Notes under the pieces: generated by a model
The model's database searches: none
What the model was told of the DNA's origin: nothing
The model's input: only the letters and a program-made list of their open reading frames with translations
Position numbers and translations under genes: made by a program
Assembly (NCBI RefSeq): GCF_004000865.1
Contig: NZ_BIMB01000034.1
Location: forward strand, 1 to 64,000
Source of the DNA: Paenibacillus elgii NBRC 100335
GTDB taxonomy: Bacteria; Bacillota; Bacilli; Paenibacillales; NBRC-103111
DNA: 64,000 bases
Direction of reading: 5' to 3'
Shown: positions 25,675 to 35,224 of the stretch, one piece after another
How positions within the stretch are numbered: the stretch's first letter is position 1
Layout of the letters: every line of letters begins with the position of its first letter

Positions 25675-26544
25675 TTATTTAAGCAGCTTAATCATTCGGT
25701 TCAAGAAGCCTTTGACCGCCCCCGAGCTCATATCCGCCGGCCTTTGGTTCGCAATAAAATCATCGGTCAGATCATAGATCGATTTCGATGCGCCGCTCGA
25801 CGGAAAAGCTACGGTAAAAGGCACCTGCTTTTTTACGGCTTTGGACACCGCAGCATCATCAAGCACGTAGCCGATGGTTGGAATGTCCAGATTCAAAAAT
25901 TGCTTGGCGACCATACTGATCTTCTCGGCGGTTTGCCTGCCCTCCCGCCAATCGGTCACCCGGTTGACGACCAGCCGGAAACGAATGTCATAATCCATCG
26001 AATTGACCATTTTTATAATGGCATACGCATCGGTAATCGAGGTCGGCTCCGGCGTCGTCACCACGATCGTTTCTTGTGCGGCAACGATAAATTTGAGCGT
26101 TTCTTTGGACAACCCGGCCCCCGTATCGAAAATGATAAAGTCCGCATGTCCGTTCAACTGGCCGATTTGCTCTTGAAAATAATCCAATTGTTCCTCGGAC
26201 AGCCGGATCAGGTCGTTGAAACCCGAGCCTCCTGCAATAAATTGCAAATCGTTATAGCCCTTATGAATAATGTCCCAAATCGTCTTTTCTTTTTTCAACA
26301 AATGATACAAATTGTACTTCGGTGAAATACCCATGAGCACGTCGATATTGGCCAGACCGATATCGGCGTCGAAAACGAGTACCTTAAAGCCTTTTTTTTG
26401 AAGCGTAAGAGCAAAATTAAGTGTAAAGTTCGATTTGCCGACCCCGCCCTTACCGCTCGTAACGGCGAGGATGCGTGTCGGCTTTTCTGCGGAGTTGGCT
26501 CGATGCCTGATCAGATTCCGAAGCTCTTGTGCCTGATCATTCAT
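25675..26544 (-). CDS. flhG: Flagellar number regulator FlhG (YlxH), MinD-like ATPase
   Basis: FlhG controls flagellar number and placement and stimulates the GTPase of FlhF. The 289-residue protein has the deviant Walker A motif (SGKGGVGKSNFTLNFALTLQ, about 30-49), FDADIGLANIDVLMG and FDTGAGLS, and a C-terminal basic, hydrophobic helix (GFLNRMIKLLK) that acts as a membrane targeting sequence. The N-terminus (MNDQAQELRNLIRHR) matches the FlhF-activating region of the family. It overlaps flhF by eight bases. Confidence 0.94.
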   Translation of the reverse strand: MNDQAQELRNLIRHRANSAEKPTRILAVTSGKGGVGKSNFTLNFALTLQKKGFKVLVFDADIGLANIDVLMGISPKYNLYHLLKKEKTIWDIIHKGYNDLQFIAGGSGFNDLIRLSEEQLDYFQEQIGQLNGHADFIIFDTGAGLSKETLKFIVAAQETIVVTTPEPTSITDAYAIIKMVNSMDYDIRFRLVVNRVTDWREGRQTAEKISMVAKQFLNLDIPTIGYVLDDAAVSKAVKKQVPFTVAFPSSGASKSIYDLTDDFIANQRPADMSSGAVKGFLNRMIKLLK

Positions 26545-27838
26545 GGTTGTTATCCTCCAGAATCCAATCGATCAGCTGCCCCTCGTTCAACTCCTCGATA
26601 TCGTCGGGAACGCTCTGCCCGTTGGCGATATAAGAAGTCTGCAATCCGAAATCGCGGATTAGGTTAACGACGGCGCCGTACGAATCGGTCTCGTCCTTTT
26701 TCGTAAACAATACTTTATCTAATTTGAACTTGCTGAAGTTGTATGTAATGGCCTTCATATCTTTATACTTGGTCGTTAAGCTGAGCACCAGAAACGTCTC
26801 GCTCTTCCCTTCGGATTGAAGCAGCGCATTCAGCTCCGAAACATACATCTCGTTGCGGAAGTTTCGACCGGCCGTATCCATAAAAATAAGATCGCAGTCT
26901 TTCAAATTTTCAAGCGCTTTGTTCAAATCCAGCGGAGAAAAGACAACCTCAAGCGGCACGTTCAAAATGGTAGCGTACGTCTTGAGCTGCTCCACCGCCG
27001 CGATGCGGTACGTATCCGAGGTGATGAACCCGACCTTGCGACGGTGCTTCAGCACTTGTTCGGCAGCCAGTTTTGCAATCGTCGTCGTCTTGCCAACGCC
27101 CGTAGGCCCGACAAAATGAGCGATTCGGGTATCGGAAGCGATCCCTTTGCCGTCCTGCGGCTGAAGGAGCGTTAAAAGCTGCGCCCGGAGAGATTGAAGT
27201 GCGAATTCTTCCGTGACCGGTACGTCTTCGGCTTCGGCTTCCTCCGCTACCCGGGCCAAAAGCTCTTGGACCATCTGCGAGTCGATCTCCTGATCGAGCA
27301 GCCGCCGCTCCAGTTCCATGAAGACCGGATCTTGGGCTGCCTCCGGCATACGCTGTGAAGAAAGCTTCTGCATCATTTCCTTCATCTGCTTGATCTCTTC
27401 AAGAAGCGTGTCTTCCTTCGCTCTGCCGCTTACGGAAGCCGGCTGTGCCCCAGCAGGTGCAGCAGCCTGAGGAGGCGGGCTTGGCGGGAGCACGTCCGGC
27501 ACTTCGGGAAACGACAGCGCCGGCTGCGCTTCCCGCTCCCGGTCCCGCTGCATCCCGTAAGCGGTAGCCGCAGCCGGACTGTTCACAAGCGAAGTCGCCG
27601 CCGGGGCGACCGGCTTCGCTAACGTAGCGGTCGCCGACTTGCCGGAAGCCGGCTGTCCGCTTCCGGCTGCGGAATCTGTGGCAGCGATCACTTCGATCTT
27701 TTTCTTCGAAAACATGCCGAGAAATCCGCCGGAACGAATTTCTTTCGTATTGATGATGACAGCGTCTTTCCCGAGGTCCGTGCGAATTTTTTGCAGGGCA
27801 TCCGGCATGGAGTCTACGACATACCGCTTCACTCTCAC
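26537..27838 (-). CDS. flhF: Flagellar SRP-like GTPase FlhF
   Basis: FlhF is the third SRP-type GTPase and fixes the position of new flagella. The 433-residue protein has a B domain with the start MRVKRYVVDSMPDALQKIRT, a low-complexity Ala/Pro linker (about 60-145), a helical N domain and the G domain (about 225-433) with G1 [21 protein letters not shown] and TKKDETDSYGAVVNL. GTG at 27838 overlaps the flhA stop in the tetranucleotide GTGA, so translation is coupled to flhA. Confidence 0.95.
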   Translation of the reverse strand: MRVKRYVVDSMPDALQKIRTDLGKDAVIINTKEIRSGGFLGMFSKKKIEVIAATDSAAGSGQPASGKSATATLAKPVAPAATSLVNSPAAATAYGMQRDREREAQPALSFPEVPDVLPPSPPPQAAAPAGAQPASVSGRAKEDTLLEEIKQMKEMMQKLSSQRMPEAAQDPVFMELERRLLDQEIDSQMVQELLARVAEEAEAEDVPVTEEFALQSLRAQLLTLLQPQDGKGIASDTRIAHFVGPTGVGKTTTIAKLAAEQVLKHRRKVGFITSDTYRIAAVEQLKTYATILNVPLEVVFSPLDLNKALENLKDCDLIFMDTAGRNFRNEMYVSELNALLQSEGKSETFLVLSLTTKYKDMKAITYNFSKFKLDKVLFTKKDETDSYGAVVNLIRDFGLQTSYIANGQSVPDDIEELNEGQLIDWILEDNNHE

Positions 27839-29868
27839 AGATTAACAACCCCCATGCTCTGAATTTCAACGCTCGGTTCAAGCTCGCTGTAAGATAAAAC
27901 CGGAATATCCTGCATCGTACGTTCAAGCAGCTGCCTCAAGTACATCCGAATGGTGGGCGAGGTGAGAACGATCGGCTGCTGACCGGCTTGAAGCAGCTTG
28001 GTTACTTGATCGGTTACCTTCTGATAGATCACTTGGCTGGACGTCGGATCGAGTGCGAGATAGCTGCCCTGATCCGATTGCTGTACCGATTCCGCAATTT
28101 TTTTCTCGAGCGTCGGCCCGACGGTAATGACTTTCAGCGACTCGCCGCCGATCGTATACTGCTGCGTAATTTGTCTGGATAAGCCCTGTCGGACATATTC
28201 CGTCAGCACTTCCGGGTCCTTCGTATATGTGCCGTAATCGGCCAGCGTCTCCAGAATGGTGACGAGATCGCGGACGGATATTTTTTCGCGAAGCAGCTTG
28301 ACCAGCACTTTTTGCACGTCGCCGATCGACAGTACGTTCGGGATTAAATCGTCGACCAGCGCCGGGTGATGCTCCTTGACGTTCTCGATAAGCGCCTTCG
28401 TTTCCTGGCGGCCCAGCAGCTCGTGAGCATGCTTCTTAATAATTTCCGTCAAATGCGTCGCGACGACGGATGGCGGATCGACGACCGTGTAGCCGGAAAG
28501 CTCGGCCCGTTCCTTGGTCTGTTCGTCAATCCATAGCGCCGGCAGCCCGAAGGCCGGCTCCAGCGTATCGATTCCCGTAATCGAATCGTCGTCGATTCCC
28601 GGGCTCATTGCCAAATAATGGCCGAGAAGCAAGTCGCCGCGTGCGACCGTGTTGCCTTTAATCTTAATGACATATTCGTTCGGGCGCAGTTGAATGTTAT
28701 CGCGAATCCGGATTACCGGCACGACGATTCCGAGCTCAAGTGCACACTGTCTGCGGATGAGAATGACGCGATCGAGCAAGTCGCCGCCCTGCTGCGTATC
28801 GGCCAGCGGGATGAGCCCGTAGCCGAATTCGAACTCGATCGGATCGACCTGCAGCAAGCCGATAACGCTTTCGGGGCTTCGTACTTCTTCGATTTGCTGT
28901 TCCTCCTCGAGCTGGACTTCAGCGGCTTGCTTGCGGTTCATCGTCTGCTGCATCTTATAAGCCGCGAATGCCAGTACGGCAGCGATCGGCAATGTAGTGA
29001 TCAGATGGATCGGCGTGAAAATGCCCAGCGCCGTAATCGTTCCCGCTACAATATAAAGCAGCTTTGGATACGAAAAGATTTGCGATGTCAAGTCGTGCGC
29101 CAAGTTTCCTTCGGACGCCGCCCTCGTCACGATAATCCCCGCTGCGGTAGAGATCAGCAGCGCCGGAATTTGGCTGACGAGACCGTCCCCGATCGTCAGG
29201 ATCGAATACAGCGATCCCGCGTCCTTAAGCGACATCCCTTTCATCGCCATTCCGATAATTAAGCCGCCGATGATATTGATCAGCAGCATGATAATGCCGG
29301 CGATCGCATCGCCTTTGACGAATTTACTCGCACCGTCCATCGCGCCGTAAAAGTCCGCCTCGCGCGAAATTTTCTCGCGTCGTTCTCGGGCCTGCTGTTC
29401 GTTAATTAGCCCTGCGTTTAAATCCGCGTCGATACTCATCTGTTTCCCCGGCATCGCATCGAGCGTAAACCGTGCGGCCACCTCAGCAACCCGCTCGGAA
29501 CCTTTGGTAATGACGATAAACTGTACCAGCACCAAAATGATAAAGACTACGAAGCCGACGACAATGTTGCCCTGAGCAACGAACGACCCGAAGGTGCTGA
29601 CTACGTTGCCCGCGTCCCCATGGGCCAAAATGTTTCTGGTCGTCGATACGTTCAGCGCAAGCCGGAACAAGGTGGTGATGAGCAGGAGCGACGGAAAGAT
29701 GGAGAACTGAAGCGCGTCCTGTGTGTTCATGCCGATCAAAATGATCATGAGAGCCGCCGATATGTTAATAATCAGCAGGACATCCAGCAACCATATCGGC
29801 AGCGGGACGACCATCATCAGAACGATGCCGATCACGCCGATCAGCACGACCAGGTCTTTTGCTTTCAT
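27835..29868 (-). CDS. flhA: Flagellar type III export gate protein FlhA
   Basis: FlhA forms the nonameric export gate ring. It has 677 residues: eight membrane helices in the first 310 (for example IGVIGIVLMMVVPLPIWLLD and FVVFIILVLVQFIVI), the conserved FHIPEP-type loop (NALLERREKISREAD-like region, here EQQARERREKISREADFYGAMDGA), then a cytoplasmic domain (about 330-677) that docks substrates and chaperones. The length and order are typical. It lies between flhB and flhF with short spacing. Confidence 0.96.
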   Translation of the reverse strand: MKAKDLVVLIGVIGIVLMMVVPLPIWLLDVLLIINISAALMIILIGMNTQDALQFSIFPSLLLITTLFRLALNVSTTRNILAHGDAGNVVSTFGSFVAQGNIVVGFVVFIILVLVQFIVITKGSERVAEVAARFTLDAMPGKQMSIDADLNAGLINEQQARERREKISREADFYGAMDGASKFVKGDAIAGIIMLLINIIGGLIIGMAMKGMSLKDAGSLYSILTIGDGLVSQIPALLISTAAGIIVTRAASEGNLAHDLTSQIFSYPKLLYIVAGTITALGIFTPIHLITTLPIAAVLAFAAYKMQQTMNRKQAAEVQLEEEQQIEEVRSPESVIGLLQVDPIEFEFGYGLIPLADTQQGGDLLDRVILIRRQCALELGIVVPVIRIRDNIQLRPNEYVIKIKGNTVARGDLLLGHYLAMSPGIDDDSITGIDTLEPAFGLPALWIDEQTKERAELSGYTVVDPPSVVATHLTEIIKKHAHELLGRQETKALIENVKEHHPALVDDLIPNVLSIGDVQKVLVKLLREKISVRDLVTILETLADYGTYTKDPEVLTEYVRQGLSRQITQQYTIGGESLKVITVGPTLEKKIAESVQQSDQGSYLALDPTSSQVIYQKVTDQVTKLLQAGQQPIVLTSPTIRMYLRQLLERTMQDIPVLSYSELEPSVEIQSMGVVNL

Positions 29869-29892
29869 TGCAGGGTGTCCTCCCTTCCGGAA

Positions 29893-30984
29893 TTAGTTCG
29901 CTTTTCCTTTAACTTTGTATACGTATGCCAGCACCTCGGCTACGGCCTGAAACATATCGGCCGGTATCGATTCTCCGATCTCAACCTGTGCGTATAACGC
30001 GCGGGCGAGCGGTTTGTTTTCCATCGTTATGATGCCGTTATCCTTGGCAATCTGCCTTATCTTCAAGGCGATGTAATCGGTCCCCTTGGCGATAACGGTA
30101 GGCGCCTGCATTTTGGAGGCATCGTATTGAAGCGCGACGGCAAAGTGCGTCGGGTTCGTGATGACGACGTCCGCTTTAGGAACGTCCTGCATCATCCGCT
30201 GCAGTGCCATGCGGCGCTGCTTCTCGCGGATTTTCCCTTTAATCAGCGGATCCCCTTCCGTTTTCTTATATTCGTCTTTAATATCCTGCTTGGACATCCG
30301 CAAGCTCTTCTCATGCTCGTAACGCTGATATATATAATCCAAAATTGCCATGACGATCAAAATCAATCCGATTTTTATCCCCAACTGCAGTGTCAAGGAG
30401 GCCGTGAAAGCGATGATTTCTTCGAGCGGCAGCCGCGCGAGCTGCAGTATGTTGTCCTTTTCCGCCATTAGCGTCGAATACACAACAACGCCGATGACCG
30501 TCATCTTGAGCACCGATTTGAGAAAATCGACGACGGCCCGCATAGAGAACAACCGCTTTGCCCCTTCGAGAGGGTTAATTTTGCTAAACTTCATCATGAG
30601 CGGCTCGCCCGTAAACAAAAAGCCGATCTGCACATAATTTCCGACAACGCCAATGACCATCGAGATTAAAAAAATCGGACCGAGAATCAAAAACATCTGT
30701 GTAGCGATCTTTTCGAATAACACCATACTGTTATCCATGGTGACGTTCATATTGAGAAAGTCGATGAAGATCGAGCGAAACAAACCGACGAGTCGCTCTT
30801 TCATGTAGCCTCCGAATAAGAAAAACGATAAGAAGGAGAAAAACAAGATGAAGGCGGCCGGCACTTCCATGCTTTTGGCCACTTGCCCTTTTTTGCGGGC
30901 TTCTTGTTTTTTCTTAGGCGTCGCCGCTTCCGTTTTCTCTCCCGAGAACAATTGCAAATCCAGCTTTAAACGTAGTGCAGCCAC
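29893..30984 (-). CDS. flhB: Flagellar export switch protein FlhB
   Basis: FlhB switches the export apparatus from rod and hook to filament substrates. The protein has about 363 residues: a short basic N-terminus (DLQLFSGEKTEAATPKKKQE), four membrane helices (about 30-210) and a cytoplasmic domain with the autocleavage site NPTH (VVITNPTHFAVALQY). The GTG at 30984 is six bases after AGGAGG and is preferred to the GTG at 30999. Its C-terminal domain resembles the small protein encoded at 60614-60910. Confidence 0.95.
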   Translation of the reverse strand: MAALRLKLDLQLFSGEKTEAATPKKKQEARKKGQVAKSMEVPAAFILFFSFLSFFLFGGYMKERLVGLFRSIFIDFLNMNVTMDNSMVLFEKIATQMFLILGPIFLISMVIGVVGNYVQIGFLFTGEPLMMKFSKINPLEGAKRLFSMRAVVDFLKSVLKMTVIGVVVYSTLMAEKDNILQLARLPLEEIIAFTASLTLQLGIKIGLILIVMAILDYIYQRYEHEKSLRMSKQDIKDEYKKTEGDPLIKGKIREKQRRMALQRMMQDVPKADVVITNPTHFAVALQYDASKMQAPTVIAKGTDYIALKIRQIAKDNGIITMENKPLARALYAQVEIGESIPADMFQAVAEVLAYVYKVKGKAN

Positions 30985-31002
30985 GGCCTGCCTCCTCACA
31001 CG

Positions 31003-31785
31003 CTAACTGCCAGCGAACAATCCGAAAAACTTGGCCATCGTTTCCAGCATGGTTGAGAATTTCTCTTTGTAGATCAATTCGTATCCTGGAAACAAGAGAA
31101 GCAGCAGAATAAAACCAACGATAATCTTCACCGGAATTCCAATGACGAAAATGTTGAACTGCGGGGCTACCCGAGCGAGAAGCCCAAGACCGACATCGGT
31201 CAGAAACATCGCGACGACAAGCGGCGCCGCCATTTGAAAGCTTATGGCAAAGACTTGAGAGAACGTCTTCAGCATAAAGTCCGAAAGCTGACCGTTATAA
31301 TTTTTAACAAACAATTCGTTATTCAAAGGAATCCATTCGTAGCTTCGCATAATTCCTTCGAGCAGGTAATGATGGCCGTTGAAACTTAAAAATAACAACA
31401 TGGCGATCATGTACTTCAGGTTGCCCAGAATCGGACTTTGCGCTCCTGTCAGCGGATCGATGACGTTCGCTATACCGAACCCCATTTGAAGGTCGATGAA
31501 CGCACCGGAGATTTGAACGACCTGAAAGAACATATACGCTATGAAACCGAGGCTTAGTCCCACAAACACTTCCCGGAAAACGGAAAGAATATACAGCGAA
31601 TCCATAGCCACCGGCGTCGTCAGCCCGATGCTGAAGAACGTTATAAAAGCAACGAAAAACGAGAGCCCCACCTTGAACTGCATCGGCACATTACGAGCCG
31701 CAAATACGGGTGCGACGACAAAAAACGAAGAAATCCGACAAAAAAACAACAAAAATCCGGGAAGATACTGCAAAACCCACTCCAT
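31003..31785 (-). CDS. fliR: Flagellar export protein FliR
   Basis: FliR, with FliP and FliQ, forms the helical core of the export gate. The protein of about 260 residues is highly hydrophobic with about six membrane helices and shows the conserved FQVVQISGAFIDLQMGFGIA. ATG at 31785 gives MEWVLQYLPGFL; GTG at 31794 is an alternative. It begins about a dozen bases after the fliQ stop. Confidence 0.94.
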   Translation of the reverse strand: MEWVLQYLPGFLLFFCRISSFFVVAPVFAARNVPMQFKVGLSFFVAFITFFSIGLTTPVAMDSLYILSVFREVFVGLSLGFIAYMFFQVVQISGAFIDLQMGFGIANVIDPLTGAQSPILGNLKYMIAMLLFLSFNGHHYLLEGIMRSYEWIPLNNELFVKNYNGQLSDFMLKTFSQVFAISFQMAAPLVVAMFLTDVGLGLLARVAPQFNIFVIGIPVKIIVGFILLLLLFPGYELIYKEKFSTMLETMAKFFGLFAGS

Positions 31786-31797
31786 TTCACCCACAAC

Positions 31798-32067
31798 CTA
31801 TCCCACGTATTTATACAGGTTATTCAAAAGATTATAGGTAAAATCAACGAGTGTCGTCAGTATCCAAGGACCGAATATAAGTATCGCAAGCAGCACAACG
31901 ACGATTTTCGGAACAAAGGCCAGGGTCTGCTCCTGGATTTGCGTCGTCGCTTGAAACACACTGATGATCAAGCCGACCGTCAGCGCCAGCACCATCATCG
32001 GAGCGCTGGCTTTAAGCGTGGTGTATACCGCTTCTCCGGCCAATTTGATTACAAATTCCGAGCTCAA
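31798..32067 (-). CDS. fliQ: Flagellar export protein FliQ
   Basis: The 89-residue protein has two membrane helices (LKASAPMMVLALTVGLIISV and IVVVLLAILIFGPWILTTLV) joined by the conserved ATTQIQEQTLAFVPK. TTG at 32067, eight bases after GGAGG, gives this standard family length; the open frame extends upstream over fliP but has no start signal. It lies 25 bases after fliP. Confidence 0.94.
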   Translation of the reverse strand: MSSEFVIKLAGEAVYTTLKASAPMMVLALTVGLIISVFQATTQIQEQTLAFVPKIVVVLLAILIFGPWILTTLVDFTYNLLNNLYKYVG

Positions 32068-32092
32068 TGCGCTCTCCTCCCGGCTGGTCCAT

Positions 32093-32857
32093 CTATGTAT
32101 TGTAACTGAGCAGAAGCGAACGAACGACGAGATACCAACCGTCCACAAGAATGAACAGCAATATTTTGAACGGCAACGAAATCATTACCGGCGGCAGCAT
32201 CATCATCCCCATCGCCATCAGCGTACTGGCAATGACCATATCAATGACCAAAAACGGAATAAAGATCATAAAGCCCATCTGAAACGCCGTCTTTAACTCG
32301 CTAATCGCATAAGCGGGAACAAGTGCCGTAATCGGCGTATCTTCCACTCCGCTGGGCCTTGGCGCCTTGGTGTAGTCCAGGAACAGCTTTAAGTCTTTTT
32401 CCCGGGTATGCTGAAACATGAACTTCTTGATCGAAACGGATGCTTTCTCCAGCGCTGCCGTCTGGGTCAGCTCTCCCTTAAGATATGGCTGCAAAGCCGT
32501 TTGGTTAATGTCCCCAAGCGTTGGCGCCATGATGAAAAAGGTCAGAAATAACGCAAGACCGATCAGCATTTGGTTCGGCGGCATTTGCTGCGTACCGAGC
32601 GACGTCCGGACAAAGCCGAGCACGATGACGATTCGGGTAAAGCTGGTCATCAGAATCAGAATGGCCGGAGCGATGCTGAGAATGGTAATCAGCAGCACGA
32701 TGGTAATGGCGCTCGAAGCCCCCTGCGGGTTGTCGGATGTCCCGATATCGATATTGATTCCGGGAATCGGATCGGCCGCATAGGCAGAGCTTGCGAACGA
32801 ACCGCACAGAACAAGAAGAATCAGCAGGAAAATGAGCCTCTTATTGAATTTCATCAT
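32093..32857 (-). CDS. fliP: Flagellar export protein FliP
   Basis: FliP is the pentameric core of the export gate. The 254-residue precursor begins with a cleavable signal-like segment (LIFLLILLVLCGSFASSAYA) and continues with about four membrane helices. The family signatures SFTRIVIVLGFVRTSLGTQQ followed by MPPNQMLIGLALFLTFF, and FQMGFMIFIPFLVIDMVIAS, are visible. Its ATG overlaps the fliO stop by four bases. Confidence 0.96.
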   Translation of the reverse strand: MMKFNKRLIFLLILLVLCGSFASSAYAADPIPGINIDIGTSDNPQGASSAITIVLLITILSIAPAILILMTSFTRIVIVLGFVRTSLGTQQMPPNQMLIGLALFLTFFIMAPTLGDINQTALQPYLKGELTQTAALEKASVSIKKFMFQHTREKDLKLFLDYTKAPRPSGVEDTPITALVPAYAISELKTAFQMGFMIFIPFLVIDMVIASTLMAMGMMMLPPVMISLPFKILLFILVDGWYLVVRSLLLSYNT

Positions 32858-33504
32858 TTATCATTCAACCGATCTGAATTAGTGTCTTGCTTGAGCAGCT
32901 GCTCCATTTGTTTCTTCTGATCCGACATATGCTGGATTTTCGTGTGAAACACCTCTTGGAACGAGGCTGTCACTTCCATGTCTTCTTCGACTGCCGGCTT
33001 ATTGCGAAGCTTTTTGAGCCAGCCTCCGATAGAATCGAAGGTTGGACCTGCAAACGTCGGACCGGAGGACATCAGTTCCGTAATCAAAGCGACCTCGGTT
33101 TCATCCTCGATCTTTTCGAGCAGCTGAATGTTCTCCCCTACTCCGACGATATAAAGCGAACGGCCGATTTCGACTACTTGAATCGATTTATTTTGTCCGA
33201 GCGGTAATCCGCCTAAGGATCGAATTGACCGCCCGGATAAAAATTTATTTTTCTGCGAAATCATCTTCACGATGAACAGAAAAATTCCGATAATAAGTAA
33301 AAGAAAAAAAAGGACTTGGAAGATCATCCAGAACGTGCCCCCTGAACTGCCTTCCGTTACAAGCCGATCCGGTGTTCCCAGCATTCCCGCCCCGGAAGGG
33401 GCTGGTTTTTCCGATTCCGCGAAACAAACAGCAGCAGGCCATACTGCTGTTTGCATCCAAACCATAGCAACACCGGACGATAACATGGCTATGAGTCTTC
33501 TCAA
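32854..33504 (-). CDS. fliO: Flagellar biosynthetic protein FliO (FliZ type)
   Basis: FliO helps FliP assemble. The 216-residue protein has an N-terminal signal-like segment (about 1-28), a membrane helix (about 58-83, MIFQVLFFLLLIIGIFLFIV) and a cytoplasmic domain with the conserved GGLPLGQNKSIQVVEIGRSL and YIVGVGENIQLLEKI. A coiled-coil-prone tail (about 175-216) extends beyond the core. The start is TTG at 33504 after AAGGAAAG. B. subtilis calls this position fliZ. Confidence 0.87.
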   Translation of the reverse strand: MRRLIAMLSSGVAMVWMQTAVWPAAVCFAESEKPAPSGAGMLGTPDRLVTEGSSGGTFWMIFQVLFFLLLIIGIFLFIVKMISQKNKFLSGRSIRSLGGLPLGQNKSIQVVEIGRSLYIVGVGENIQLLEKIEDETEVALITELMSSGPTFAGPTFDSIGGWLKKLRNKPAVEEDMEVTASFQEVFHTKIQHMSDQKKQMEQLLKQDTNSDRLNDK

Positions 33505-33559
33505 CTTTTCACTTTCCTTTCAATTTGCGCAAGACCCATCGTTTAACCCCTGGTTGAAA

Positions 33560-33922
33560 TTATCCCAAGGTTTTCTTAATCGCTTCAATAACACGATCCG
33601 CCTGAAACGGCTTCACGATGAAATCTTTGGCGCCTGCCTGGATCGCATCGATAACCATAGCCTGCTGCCCCATAGCGGAGCACATAATGACCTTGGCATT
33701 TCCATCAAGCTTCTTAATTTCTTTAAGTGCATGGATACCGTCCATTTCCGGCATCGTGATATCCATCGTAACCAGATCGGGGCGGAGCTCTTTAAATTTT
33801 TCAATCGCTTGTGCGCCGTCGTTCGCTTCTCCGACAACTTCATAGCCATTTTTCGATAAAATATCGCGAATCATCATTCTCATAAATGCTGCGTCATCTA
33901 CAATCAAAATACGGTTTGCCAT
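33560..33922 (-). CDS. cheY: Chemotaxis response regulator CheY
   Basis: CheY-P binds the switch proteins FliM and FliY and sets rotation direction. The 120-residue receiver domain has the acidic pair DD (9-10), phospho-acceptor Asp54 (VTMDITMPEMDG), the conserved Thr/Ser position in MCSAMGQQ and the conserved Lys in FIVKPF. It lies between fliY and fliO, as in B. subtilis, with its own AGGAGG. Confidence 0.96.
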   Translation of the reverse strand: MANRILIVDDAAFMRMMIRDILSKNGYEVVGEANDGAQAIEKFKELRPDLVTMDITMPEMDGIHALKEIKKLDGNAKVIMCSAMGQQAMVIDAIQAGAKDFIVKPFQADRVIEAIKKTLG

Positions 33923-33973
33923 GGGTAACCATTCCTCCTATAGGGTGCTTAAGTAATCTTGTTGGTTATTTTC

Positions 33974-35224
33974 TTATTGTAATTTTTGAATCCGATCCCA
34001 TTGATTCACAATATCCGTCACGCGGACACCGAAGTTTTCGTCAATGACGACGACTTCGCCTTTGGCGATCAATTTGTTATTGACTAAAATATCGACAGGT
34101 TCCCCGGCCAGCTTGTCCAGTTCGATGATCGATCCTTGAGACAATTCGAGAATGTCCTTAATGACCTTATGCGTACGCCCCAGCTCAACCGTCACTTTAA
34201 GCGGGATATCGAGCAGCAGATTCAAGTTCGTATCTTCTGCAGGAGACAGCTGCGGGTGACTGAAATTGGCAAATTGAGCCGGCTGGACGTTCACTCCCCG
34301 TGCCGTCGGAACACCGTAGTTGGCCGGCTGCGGCGGATAAGCTTGCGCTGCAGGCGGAGCCATCGGCGGCTGCTGATAACCGTGCTGCGGCGGCGCTTGA
34401 TGCCCTACAGGAGGCTGCGAATAAGGATCTTGTCCGTAAGCGCTTGGCGCGGTATGGGCTGGCTGCTCCAATACCGGTTGGGAAACGGGCGCGGATTGTG
34501 CAGGCGCCGGTGCAGGTTCCTCTATTGCGTCTCCACCTCCCATTAAAGTAGACACCATCTCTCGGGCGAAAGGGACCGGCAGCAGCTGCATGATTGTCGA
34601 ATCAATCAGGTCGCCGATCGTCAGTCGGAAAGAGATTTTGATAAATACATCTTCTCGAGGCAGGGAGGCAGTTCCTTCCCCAGACGCTAAATTTAATATG
34701 TCGATTCCCGGCGGCGAGATATTGACAAACCGGTTGAAGATCGTCGACATCGATGTAGCGGACGAGCCCATCATTTGGTTCATCGCTTCCTGAACCGCGC
34801 TGATGTGAATTTCGCTGAGTTCTTCCGTTTGTCCCGTTCCGTCTCCGCCCATCATCAAATCGGCGATGACCTGGGCATCCCGGGTTTTGATCACCAGAAG
34901 GTTGATCCCATGAAAGCCGTCGACGTAGTTTACATGGACAGCCACGTGTGGCTTTGGAAACTCGTCGGCGAGTTCAGAATGAGCGATAATGGATACTTTC
35001 GGAGTCGTAATATCCACCTTTTTGCCAAGCAGGGTGGAAAGTGCAGTAGCCGCGCTCCCGAATGTAATGTTTCCGATTTCGCCAAGCGCATCTTGCTCCA
35101 AAGAAGACAAATAATCTTCTACTTGAGGAACAAACTCGGAAATAGCGGAGGATTCGCCATCGCCCGATTGTCTCAATAGCGCATCGATCTCTTCTTGAGA
35201 CAAATAATCCTTGTTATTCGTCAT
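33974..35224 (-). CDS. fliY: Flagellar motor switch phosphatase FliY
   Basis: FliY replaces FliN in many Gram-positives and dephosphorylates CheY-P at the motor. The protein has about 416 residues: an N-terminal CheY-binding peptide (LSQEEIDALLRQ), a CheC-type phosphatase domain (about 40-215) with two E..N motifs (ALGEIGNITFGSAATALSTL and SAVQEAMNQMMGSSATSMST), a Pro/Gln/Ala-rich linker (about 230-325) and a C-terminal FliN/SpoA domain (about 335-416). ATG at 35224, nine bases after AAGGAG, overlaps the fliM end by 11 bases. Confidence 0.94.
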   Translation of the reverse strand: MTNNKDYLSQEEIDALLRQSGDGESSAISEFVPQVEDYLSSLEQDALGEIGNITFGSAATALSTLLGKKVDITTPKVSIIAHSELADEFPKPHVAVHVNYVDGFHGINLLVIKTRDAQVIADLMMGGDGTGQTEELSEIHISAVQEAMNQMMGSSATSMSTIFNRFVNISPPGIDILNLASGEGTASLPREDVFIKISFRLTIGDLIDSTIMQLLPVPFAREMVSTLMGGGDAIEEPAPAPAQSAPVSQPVLEQPAHTAPSAYGQDPYSQPPVGHQAPPQHGYQQPPMAPPAAQAYPPQPANYGVPTARGVNVQPAQFANFSHPQLSPAEDTNLNLLLDIPLKVTVELGRTHKVIKDILELSQGSIIELDKLAGEPVDILVNNKLIAKGEVVVIDENFGVRVTDIVNQWDRIQKLQ